This document shows, piece after piece, positions 36,009 through 43,786 of a DNA stretch of 64,000 nucleotides. The stretch comes from CAJQQK01 sp049116495 (GTDB taxonomy: Bacteria > Pseudomonadota > Alphaproteobacteria > Rhizobiales > Hyphomicrobiaceae): the NCBI GenBank assembly GCA_049116495.1, contig JAGDYV010000055.1, positions 1-64,000 on the forward strand, written 5' to 3'. The stretch's first letter is position 1, and every line of letters begins with the position of its first letter. Below the pieces are notes generated by a model that was not told where the DNA came from, searched no databases, and was given only the letters and a program-made list of their open reading frames with translations. The translations under genes and the position numbers were made by a program.

Positions 36009-36025
36009 GCGCCCTTGATGGGCGC
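36009..36025 (-). terminator. Possible terminator hairpin of the GT4 gene
   Basis: A 6-bp GC-rich stem GCGCCC/GGGCGC with a 5-nt loop starts 1-2 nt after the minus-strand glycosyltransferase stop. The downstream T run is short, so it is weak as an intrinsic terminator. Confidence 0.4.
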
Positions 36026-36026
36026 T

Positions 36027-37235
36027 CTACGAGTGTTTCGGTATGCTTTTGCCCCCTTCAATCGCGCGGTGCATGCTGTCAAATAGCCGTTGCCAGGTGT
36101 AGCGCTCACGAACAAGCGCTCTTGAATTGACCTGCAACTGACGCCAAAGCACCGGGTTTTCCAAGAGCTTGTCTATATGATCCGCCATCAAAGATGGATC
36201 ATCTGCAATCATGAGTTGTCGTCCGCTCTCTGCCTCGATGCTTTCAGCGCCAACAGTCGTCGTGACAATCGGAATTCCGCGAGCCAGAGCATCCATGACC
36301 TTGACCTTCATCCCACTCCCGAACAGCAGCGGTGCAACCGATACCCGGCTATCTTGATAGATGCTTTGCAAGTCATCGACGAAACCTGTCAGCTTGATTC
36401 CGGCATGGGGCTTTGCCGCCAACTGTAGGCGTTCATCCGGATTCTTGCCGACTATATCAAACCTCAATTCAGGATGACGAGACAGCAGCGTCGGCCAGAC
36501 TTTTTCGATGAACCAGAGCAGACCCTGAACGTTGGGCTCCCATCCCAGAAAGCCGACATACATCAGCTTTTTCTCAGTATCCTCATAGCGTAGATCCGGG
36601 AGCCCCAATTGGGTATCGTCGCCGAGATGGTATGTGTGGTGAATTCGGTCAGCAGCGACCCCGGCCGCAATCAGCTCTTCAGCATCGTTCGGTGCCGCAA
36701 ATATGATCGACGCGGACTTCGCCACCTCGGCTTCGTAACGCCTCACTCTGCGTGCTTCTAAGCGTGCAACAAGACCCATGACCGGATTATCCGAATGGTC
36801 CGCGTAACGTTCCCAGATCTTAAAGTAGGCGTTGTGTGCATGGTAAACGACCATGCCTTTATAGTCACGAGGCAGGTAGGGAAACACCTCGTAGTGATCC
36901 AAAAGAATAATGTCGTGGTCGTCGGCTACGTCACTAATTCTTTTCCGCAAACCTTCATCAAAAGTTCGCATCACATTCAGCGGATGGCCTTTCAAGTAGC
37001 TGGCCAACAGGTTGCGTGCATTGCGTGGCACATCTACCGGTGCATGAAGATGGTGTTCGCAACCCGAAACAGCAGCGAAAGCTGCTTGGTGTTGTGTGTT
37101 GTCCAGTTTCAACGGCGAGGCAAATGTCACCTGGTAGAAGTCAGCAAGAGACCGCACCAGCTTAGCTGTCTTTACCTTGCCTCCGCTTTCTGCAGGGTGA
37201 GGCAATTCGGTAGAAATGAATAGGATTTTTTTCAT
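36027..37235 (-). CDS. Glycosyltransferase family 4 (group 1)
   Basis: About 402 residues with a GT-B fold. The N-terminus FISTELPHPAESGGKVKTA is a donor/acceptor-domain start typical of GT4. The C-terminal half has YVGFLGWEPNVQGLLWF, PELRFDIVGKNP, GFVDDLQSIYQDSRVSVAPL, and then FGSGMKVKVMDALARGIPIV, the family's nucleotide-sugar binding region. I use the ATG at 37235 (MKKILFIS), which is where homologues begin; the frame stays open 79 codons further to 37472 with no homologous content. It lies opposite the GH9 gene, at the edge of the polysaccharide region. The sugar donor is unknown. Confidence 0.87.
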   Translation of the reverse strand: MKKILFISTELPHPAESGGKVKTAKLVRSLADFYQVTFASPLKLDNTQHQAAFAAVSGCEHHLHAPVDVPRNARNLLASYLKGHPLNVMRTFDEGLRKRISDVADDHDIILLDHYEVFPYLPRDYKGMVVYHAHNAYFKIWERYADHSDNPVMGLVARLEARRVRRYEAEVAKSASIIFAAPNDAEELIAAGVAADRIHHTYHLGDDTQLGLPDLRYEDTEKKLMYVGFLGWEPNVQGLLWFIEKVWPTLLSRHPELRFDIVGKNPDERLQLAAKPHAGIKLTGFVDDLQSIYQDSRVSVAPLLFGSGMKVKVMDALARGIPIVTTTVGAESIEAESGRQLMIADDPSLMADHIDKLLENPVLWRQLQVNSRALVRERYTWQRLFDSMHRAIEGGKSIPKHS

Positions 37236-37802
37236 CACAAGCTTTGATATCGGTTCACCTGAATTGAAGACAGCTCGAAACAGAGCACTCTTCGTATCGT
37301 CGTTTGACAAGGTCTCATTTGTGAAAGTAACGGCGGAACACACCTTTATGTTCCGTACTGCCTCAGTCCGTCTTCGGACTTGAGACCCGCCCGGCCGCTT
37401 CATCGGAAGGCTGAATGACCGCACCACCCCACGACCAACGAGTTGTAGGTTTCCATTCAAGATACTGTCCACGGTTTTTCGTTAAGATTATTAAGATTGC
37501 AACGACAGGGTTATCGCCAATAAAAACAAACGGTAAATGACATCAAGATGGATTGCCCATTCCACATCAGAGCAAAATCGAAAGTCGCGGCTCGCCTGAA
37601 CGGTTCATCCCGCCGGCTCAGCAAAAATCGGGCCTTGATTAGGAGGACACGTGAATGACGTGTCGCTCTTGAGCAGGGCGAAACAGCACCTGCTGCCGAA
37701 ACGCTCGGCAACCGGCAAGCATCGAATGATCACATCCGCTGGCAAAAATATCTGCTAGATTTCCCAATACTGGCCGACCTGCAATACAGAAAGACGACCC
37801 CC
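37236..37802. other. Divergent intergenic region
   Basis: About 570 nt between the GT4 gene and the alcohol dehydrogenase gene. The minus-strand frame runs open to 37472 but looks non-coding (arginine-rich, no family signal). No promoter consensus or hairpin stands out. It probably carries the two divergent promoters. Confidence 0.4.
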
Positions 37803-38930
37803 ATGAAGATGAAAGCTGCCGTTTTGCGTGATCTCGGATTGCCGCGTCCGTTCGCACAATCCAAACCACTCCAGATCGAAGAAGTTGACCTCGAAGGACC
37901 CGGCGAAGGTGAAGTCCTGGTCAAGGTCGCCGGCGCCGGCCTCTGCCATTCCGATCTTTCGGTTATCGATGGCTCGAGGCCACGTCCGGTGCCAGTCGTG
38001 CCCGGTCACGAGGGCGCGGGCGTCGTCATGGAGGTCGGCAGGGGCGTGACGGATCTTGAGCCCGATGATCATGTCGTCTTCATCTTCTCATCGAGTTGCG
38101 GCAAGTGTCGCAACTGTGCAAGAGGCCGGCCGAATGTATGCCTGACCTGGCCGGAGATGCGCGCCAAAGGCGAACTGATGACCGGTGGGCAGCGCCTGTC
38201 GCAGAACGGAAAAGTCATCGGCCACCACTCCGGCATTTCATGCTTCGCAGAATACGCCGTGATGGCGCAGGCGTCCTTGGTCAAGATCGACAAGGCGGTG
38301 CCGTTGGTCGACGCCGCGATGTTCGGTTGCGCTGTACAAACCGGGGTTGGCGCTGCCGTCAACACGGCCAGCGTGCGCACCGGTGACGTCATTGCCGTGA
38401 TCGGGCTTGGCGGTGTCGGCCTCAGCTGCATGCTCGGTGCCAAAGTGGCCGGCGCCCAGCGTGTCATCGCTGTCGACCTCTCGGACGAAAAACTCGGGCT
38501 CGCCCGTCAACTCGGCGCCACCGATACCTTCAACGCCGCTGATGCTGATTGCGCCGAGGCCATACGTGCAGCGACCGACGGTGGCGTCGACTACGCCTTT
38601 GAAATGGCCGGATCGACCAAAGCGATGGAGCTTGGCTACAACATCCTGATACGCGGCGGCTCCGTCGTCAGTGCCGGTCTGCCACCCGCCGGGGCAACGT
38701 TCGAAACGAACCAAGCCGCCATGGTCGGTGACGAGAAGTCCATCCGCGGCAGTTACATGGGCAGCTGCGTACCGCCACGCGATGTGCCGGCCTTTATTGA
38801 GCTCTATAAGCAGGGCCGCCTTCCGATTGACCGTTTGAAATCCGGCACCTTGCCGCTGGAGCAGATCAACGAAGGCTTCGACCGGCTCGCCGATGTTGCC
38901 GCCGTTCGGCAAATCGTCGTGTTCGACTGA
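37803..38930 (+). CDS. Zinc-dependent alcohol dehydrogenase (class III-like MDR)
   Basis: A 375-residue medium-chain dehydrogenase. The catalytic zinc ligands are the Cys of AGLCHSD (about residue 47) and the His of GHEGAG (about 69). The structural zinc lobe is CGKCRNCARGRPNVC, with four Cys between about 99 and 113. The NAD site is VIGLGGVGLSCMLGA near 200. Domain order and length match the class III/aryl-alcohol group, which oxidises primary or aromatic alcohols with NAD. The ATG at 37803 begins two codons before a second Met; no strong ribosome site distinguishes them. It stands alone, flanked by divergent glycosyltransferase and chemoreceptor genes. Confidence 0.9.
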   Translation: MKMKAAVLRDLGLPRPFAQSKPLQIEEVDLEGPGEGEVLVKVAGAGLCHSDLSVIDGSRPRPVPVVPGHEGAGVVMEVGRGVTDLEPDDHVVFIFSSSCGKCRNCARGRPNVCLTWPEMRAKGELMTGGQRLSQNGKVIGHHSGISCFAEYAVMAQASLVKIDKAVPLVDAAMFGCAVQTGVGAAVNTASVRTGDVIAVIGLGGVGLSCMLGAKVAGAQRVIAVDLSDEKLGLARQLGATDTFNAADADCAEAIRAATDGGVDYAFEMAGSTKAMELGYNILIRGGSVVSAGLPPAGATFETNQAAMVGDEKSIRGSYMGSCVPPRDVPAFIELYKQGRLPIDRLKSGTLPLEQINEGFDRLADVAAVRQIVVFD

Positions 38931-38946
38931 ACCTGCCAGATCGCCA

Positions 38947-38970
38947 CCTGTCAGATCTCCACCTGACAGG
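38947..38970 (+). repeat. Short inverted repeat after the alcohol dehydrogenase gene
   Basis: CCTGTCAG pairs with CTGACAGG around an 8-nt loop, 17 nt after the stop codon. The preceding sequence holds a near-repeat of the same 15-nt unit. No U-tract follows, so intrinsic termination is doubtful; it may stabilise the 3' end. Confidence 0.4.
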
Positions 38971-39117
38971 ATACAAGCGCGATGACGGGCATGCCGCAAA
39001 ATACCGTCCCAGCCGGATGCAATCGAGCAGGTCCGCATCGATAAGCGCGCTCGACATCCCATCTTTCCATCACCGCCCGGCCGCACCACTGATCGCAAAG
39101 TGCGGACGGTTAGCGCA

Positions 39118-40512
39118 TCATGCCACCGCGTTCATCCGGCCATAGCCACGCGACACGCCATGCCGTTGCGTTGAACCCGCCGTTTCGAACTGGTTGACAT
39201 TGCGGGCCAGTTCGGAACTTTCATCCGCAAGCGTCCGGGAGGCCGCTGTTGTTTCTTCGACCATGGCAACATTTTGCTGCGTGATCGTATCGAGTTGACT
39301 AACGAGCTCACCAACCCTTTGCAGGCCATCGGCTTGTGATTCAGCGGCCTGAACGATTTCCGCCATTTGCTCCGCAACCTCGGTCACACCGTCATTGATC
39401 TTTTGCAGGGCGACACTAGTCTCTTCAACGCGACCGACTCCTTGCACGACGCGTTCGCTCGAAATGGTAATCAGTTCCTTTATCTGTTTGGCGGCATCCG
39501 CTGCGCGTTGGGCAAGCGCTCGCACTTCAGATGCAACGACCGCAAATCCCCGCCCGGCCTCGCCGGCCCGTGCCGCCTCGACGCCAGCATTCAATGCCAG
39601 CAAATTGGTTTGAAACGCAATCTCATCGATCACACCGATAATGTGGGCGATCTCGTTGGACGACGTTTCGATTGATCGCATGGCTTCAACCGCCTGATTA
39701 ACGATCACACCACTTTGTTCTGCATCCGCGTGCGCAACGTCGACAATCCGCCGGGCGGTGGCCGCCCCGGATGCTGTTTGTTTCACGGCTTCCGAGATTT
39801 CACCAAACGCGTGCGACGTCTGCGACAAACGTGCCGCCTGATCTTCCGTGCGGTTCGCCAGGTCACCGGCAGCCTGGCTGATCTCCGCTGTGCCCCGGGA
39901 TATTGCATCGGCCCCGGATTTCGCGATGGAAACCGCCTGCTCGACCGCCATCACCGCGGAATTGAAGTCGGTTCGCAGGCGTTCTAGGTCAGTGCCGAAC
40001 GGTTTGTCGATGCGTACCATGAGGTCCGCCTTCGAGAGCCTCTGCAGTGCCCTCGCCAACTCTTCCACATTCGCAACACGCTCGCTGATGTCGGTTGCAA
40101 ACTTGACAACTTTTATGACCTGGCCGCTGGCGTCCGTGATCGGGTTGTATGTCGCTTGAATATGGACTTCCTTGCCGTTTTTGCCGATCCGCTTGAATTC
40201 GCCTGACTGAAACTCACCGCGCGCCAGCTGCTCCCAGAACCTGCGGTAATCGGAGCTTTGTGCATACCCGCGTTCGCAGAAGATCGAATGATGCTTGCCG
40301 AAGACTTCGTCCGGCTGATAGCCCATCGCCGAGAGAAAATTGTCGTTCGCCGTCAGGATCGTGCCGTCCGGCTTGAACGCTATGAATGCTTCCGATCGCA
40401 TCAGAGCTTCGACGATCCCACGCTGTTCATCGATTGCGGATCGATCCTCCATCTCGCTGAATTTGACCGCTGGTTCCTGCGTGCTAGACGCAAACAGCTT
40501 TCCAAGCTTCAT
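39118..40512 (-). CDS. Soluble PAS-domain methyl-accepting chemotaxis protein
   Basis: A 464-residue chemoreceptor with no membrane helix, so cytoplasmic. One PAS/PAC unit lies at about residues 28-145 (FIAFKPDGTILTANDNFL, then FKRIGKNGKEVHIQATYNP). The coiled-coil signalling domain has the hairpin tip EIAFQTNLLALNAGVEAAR. It would sense an internal or redox-type signal and control CheA. A good ribosome site (GGAGG, 4-5 nt spacing) precedes the ATG at 40512. Unlike the two neighbouring receptors it does not end in a WEEF-type pentapeptide. Its leader carries two hairpins. PAS ligand unknown. Confidence 0.92.
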   Translation of the reverse strand: MKLGKLFASSTQEPAVKFSEMEDRSAIDEQRGIVEALMRSEAFIAFKPDGTILTANDNFLSAMGYQPDEVFGKHHSIFCERGYAQSSDYRRFWEQLARGEFQSGEFKRIGKNGKEVHIQATYNPITDASGQVIKVVKFATDISERVANVEELARALQRLSKADLMVRIDKPFGTDLERLRTDFNSAVMAVEQAVSIAKSGADAISRGTAEISQAAGDLANRTEDQAARLSQTSHAFGEISEAVKQTASGAATARRIVDVAHADAEQSGVIVNQAVEAMRSIETSSNEIAHIIGVIDEIAFQTNLLALNAGVEAARAGEAGRGFAVVASEVRALAQRAADAAKQIKELITISSERVVQGVGRVEETSVALQKINDGVTEVAEQMAEIVQAAESQADGLQRVGELVSQLDTITQQNVAMVEETTAASRTLADESSELARNVNQFETAGSTQRHGVSRGYGRMNAVA

Positions 40513-40549
40513 AAGTCCCTCCGGTAGAGGTTGATGGGGCCAATTGACT

Positions 40550-40614
40550 CACCGATGGACCAGATCGGTGCGCCCCCTTTTTTGAACGGTCGCAAGGCTC
40601 GGTCGAGCCTTGCG
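40550..40614 (-). promoter_or_regulatory. Two perfect hairpins in the leader of the PAS chemoreceptor
   Basis: Stem 1 is CGCAAGGCTC/GAGCCTTGCG (10 bp, loop GGTC, 40591-40614). Stem 2 is CACCGAT/ATCGGTG (7 bp, 7-nt loop, 40550-40570). On the gene's strand they come in the order stem 1, an AAAAAAGGGGG spacer, stem 2, then the ribosome site about 30 nt later. On the plus strand stem 2 is followed at 6 nt by a T run, so it could also stop antisense transcription. Confidence 0.45.
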
Positions 40615-40821
40615 ACGAGGCGCACTCTTCTTTCCCGATCATTGCACCCCGCCAGGAACGCTCGTCGGAGACGATCGATAGGTCCTCACCTCAAATCTAA
40701 GCGAGCGATCTGGCTTGAGCCTTGTGCGCGTGCGCAAAGTTCTGGCCTGGAACAGCAACGGCCCGCCGCACACCGATCGCCGGCACGTGGCAGCCTGGGC
40801 CGTGGCCCTGCTTCCAGCAAC

Positions 40822-43203
40822 CTAAAACTCATCCCAATCTTGGGTTACATTACTGCCTACGACCTTACGCTGCGGCGCACCGCTATCAGCCGCCGTGACC
40901 GCCGGTCCGGGGAAGCGCTTCGGCGCTGGTTGCGGTGGCGTAAACACATGTGGTGCAACCTGAAGCAGCTCCGTTCGAATCCGGTCCGAACCTGCATTCT
41001 CGACAAGGAATTGAGCCATCACTTGCTCGAGCCGGTCGCTTTCCTCCGAAAGGGAGCGGCAAGCCGACGTCGTTTCTCCAGCCATTGCAGCATTCTTCTG
41101 CGTCGATTGATCCATCTGACTGATCGACTGGTTGATGCCCTCAACTCCATCGGCCTGCTCCCTGGCATCGGATGCGATGGTCGCGACGACCTGGTCGATC
41201 TCGCTCACTTTGGCGACAATTCGGTCAAGTGCCTGTCCGGTCTGGCCGACCAGTTGCACGCCTTCTCCAACTTCCTTAGAGGATGTCGAAATCAAATCCG
41301 TAATTGTCTTTGCGGCATCGGCCGATCGCTGGGCTAGCGCCCTCACCTCGGAGGCGACGACGGCAAAGCCCCTGCCGGCATCACCCGCCCGGGCCGCTTC
41401 CACACCGGCGTTCAGCGCCAGGAGGTTGGTCTGAAATGCGATCTCATCGATCACGCCGATAATCTGGCTAATCTCACTTGAGGACTTTTCAATCCGCCCC
41501 ATCGCGTCAACCGCTTTGAGCGCAACCGCGCCACCGCTTTCGGCATCCGACTTTGCGGAAGAAACCGCGGTCTGAGTTTGTTGCGCGCCTTCCGCCGTTT
41601 TCTTGACCGTCGCCATGATACCAAACAGCGCTGACGAGGTTTGCTCCAGATTCGCGGCATTTATCTCGGTCTGACTGGCAAGCTCTTGCGAGGCCGAGGC
41701 GATTTCCTTGGTCCCGGATGCCATGGCATGCGTGCTCGCCTGCACCGATTGCATGGTTTCATGCAGCTTGCCGACAGCCTCGTTGAAATCCAGGCGCAAC
41801 TGATCAAAGTGACTGACGAACGGCTCCGCGATCTGGCAGTTCATGTCGCCTTGCGCCAGCCGTCCAAGACCATTTCCAAGCGTCGACATCGTCTCCTGTG
41901 CTTGGCGCGATTCCTCGATCTTTTCCGCCTCTCGCGCATTGCGACTTCTTTCGGATTCTTTCTCAAGCCGTGACTTCTCAATCGCAGACTCGCGGAAGAT
42001 GTCCAAAGATTGCGCAATCTGTCCAATCTCGTCTTCGCCGATCTCCTTCGACAGATCAAAGGTTGTATCACCCGACGCGAGTTGCTTCATACGCGCAACG
42101 ATCCGATCAATCGGTCGCGCAATGGATCGTGCGAACCATGTTGAGACCAGCAGTGCACCAAAGAACAGCGCCACGCCCACGCCCAGAATCCAGTTCGTCA
42201 TCATCGCGACACCGGCCATCGCCTCGTTGCGGTCGATCAGCGATGCAACGACCCAGTCGACACCAAAAAAATCAACATGAACCGCCGCCGCTGCACTGGT
42301 CATGCCGCGATAACCCGTCAGATCGCCCGTCGCGATCTGCTTGGTGGTCGACTGCCCGAGCAACTCGGATTTTATCTGGGTCTTGAGCGCCGTCCCGCCG
42401 TTCTTCACTTTCGAATCGACAAGCAAAACGCCATTTTTGTTCATCAGCAACGTTTCACCGGTCTGTCCAAGGCCCGTGCGGTTGTGAAGAATCTTGGTGA
42501 TCGCATCGATCGGCATCTGATACACCAGCACACCAACAATTTCACCGCGTTGTACGACCGCCTTTGCAATGAACGAGGCCGGCGCATCATTCGATGGCCC
42601 ATAGCCGCGGAAATCCCGGAAGTACACTTTCGAGGGATCGCCCCCTTTGATAACGTCACGATATATGTTGGCCAGATCCGTCTTCGACCACTTCCCGGTG
42701 TCGAGATTGGTTGCGTAGTCCAGTTCCTTGAAGACCGTATAAACGACGTCGCCCTTCGGATTGATCAAGAAAACATCGTAGTAGCCGTTGCGCTCCTGCA
42801 GCGCTCGCAGCCCGGCGTGATACATGCGATGCACGGCGTCATAGCCGTCATGTTCGCCATCATCGAGTAGTTGTTTCTTGCCGGTTGGATGGGGATTGTT
42901 GGTGATATAGCGGTCTTGCAGCGTCTTCGTCGCATCGCCTTCGATGAATTGCCATGCATCCGTGAACGACGTCACCGCATCCGCAACATCTTCGCGCCCA
43001 GCCGTAATCTCCAAATCCGACGCGATGCGCTCGAGATATGTCTGGACCTGATTGCGTCGACCTTCCGCCACGGCACTCAAGGACTGGAACGACGCCTTTT
43101 CAAGGCTTCGCGAACCAACAATGATACCGGCTGCACTTGCAGCAACAATCGACGTTATCGTCAATACAATGGCAGCAACGGGTAGTTTTCTCGACAACAG
43201 CAT
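40822..43203 (-). CDS. Transmembrane Cache-type methyl-accepting chemotaxis protein
   Basis: A 793-residue chemoreceptor. A first membrane helix lies at about 7-31. A large periplasmic ligand domain of the dCache kind spans about 35-330; GYYDVFLINPKGDVVYTVF and TLLMNKNGVLLVDSK are the two PAS-like cores. The second helix is at about 335-357, then HAMP, a long signalling coiled coil with EIAFQTNLLALNAGVEAAR, and the C-terminal tail QDWDEF. That tail resembles the CheR/CheB tether pentapeptide of high-abundance receptors. It is divergent from the NIT-domain receptor. The ligand is unknown; dCache receptors usually bind amino acids, organic acids or amines. Confidence 0.92.
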   Translation of the reverse strand: MLLSRKLPVAAIVLTITSIVAASAAGIIVGSRSLEKASFQSLSAVAEGRRNQVQTYLERIASDLEITAGREDVADAVTSFTDAWQFIEGDATKTLQDRYITNNPHPTGKKQLLDDGEHDGYDAVHRMYHAGLRALQERNGYYDVFLINPKGDVVYTVFKELDYATNLDTGKWSKTDLANIYRDVIKGGDPSKVYFRDFRGYGPSNDAPASFIAKAVVQRGEIVGVLVYQMPIDAITKILHNRTGLGQTGETLLMNKNGVLLVDSKVKNGGTALKTQIKSELLGQSTTKQIATGDLTGYRGMTSAAAAVHVDFFGVDWVVASLIDRNEAMAGVAMMTNWILGVGVALFFGALLVSTWFARSIARPIDRIVARMKQLASGDTTFDLSKEIGEDEIGQIAQSLDIFRESAIEKSRLEKESERSRNAREAEKIEESRQAQETMSTLGNGLGRLAQGDMNCQIAEPFVSHFDQLRLDFNEAVGKLHETMQSVQASTHAMASGTKEIASASQELASQTEINAANLEQTSSALFGIMATVKKTAEGAQQTQTAVSSAKSDAESGGAVALKAVDAMGRIEKSSSEISQIIGVIDEIAFQTNLLALNAGVEAARAGDAGRGFAVVASEVRALAQRSADAAKTITDLISTSSKEVGEGVQLVGQTGQALDRIVAKVSEIDQVVATIASDAREQADGVEGINQSISQMDQSTQKNAAMAGETTSACRSLSEESDRLEQVMAQFLVENAGSDRIRTELLQVAPHVFTPPQPAPKRFPGPAVTAADSGAPQRKVVGSNVTQDWDEF

Positions 43204-43786
43204 TCTGGACCGGCCCTTTTCCCAATCGATACTTCATAGTTTTGAGATCACATGCCGCGCAGGGAAATATGGCCAGCATCATGCTGTTGGAAGGCGTCAC
43301 GGCAATCAATGAAATCATAGAATATGGATAAAATACTATTAACACCAGCAAGATCAATCAAGGATGAAAAATCGAAAATAGGTGTTTTTGTTTGGTGGAA
43401 TATCGCACCGTCCTGGTTGCATATATAATGTCTATTCATCTGGTTTTAATTTCATTTTATTTCCCCTCCCCTGCATATATTGAGTTTGAATTATTGAGTT
43501 AAGGTTTTGGCAAGCATAACTTCATAAGTATTGCAGCACACGAGATTGAGATAAATTCTCAATTGGCATGACGCCGCGCCCGTGCCTCGGTTTCGATCCG
43601 AGATACCCTTCCAAAAATTCAACGCAAAATGCGACTAGCTGGCAGAATGCGTCGGTCCGGTTTCGGCTCGTCCATTCAATCGGGTTTCCATCGCGCAGAC
43701 GCAGCGCCGTCCGCGATAGGAGCCCCATTGCGCAATGCCCTGTGTCACATCGTGCTCATCGCAATTCGACGAATGGAGAAGCATAA
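43204..43786. other. AT-rich divergent promoter region between two chemoreceptor genes
   Basis: About 580 nt, clearly richer in A/T than its surroundings. A perfect 7-bp hairpin (ATTGAGA/TCTCAAT, loop TAAAT) is at 43545-43563, and the heptamer TTGAGTT occurs twice just upstream. These could be an operator or part of a transcript leader. No sigma-54 or flagellar sigma consensus is convincing. Confidence 0.45.

Noticed and set aside
38238..39098. 286-codon minus-strand ORF opposite the alcohol dehydrogenase
   Set aside because: Antisense to a well-supported zinc dehydrogenase; no motif of its own.
40573..40583. T run following the 40550-40570 stem as an intrinsic terminator
   Set aside because: It points along the plus strand where no gene lies upstream, and 6 unpaired bases separate the stem from the T run.
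43500..43530. Sigma-54 type promoter (TTGGCAAG) before the NIT receptor
   Set aside because: The -12 half with GC at the right spacing is missing.
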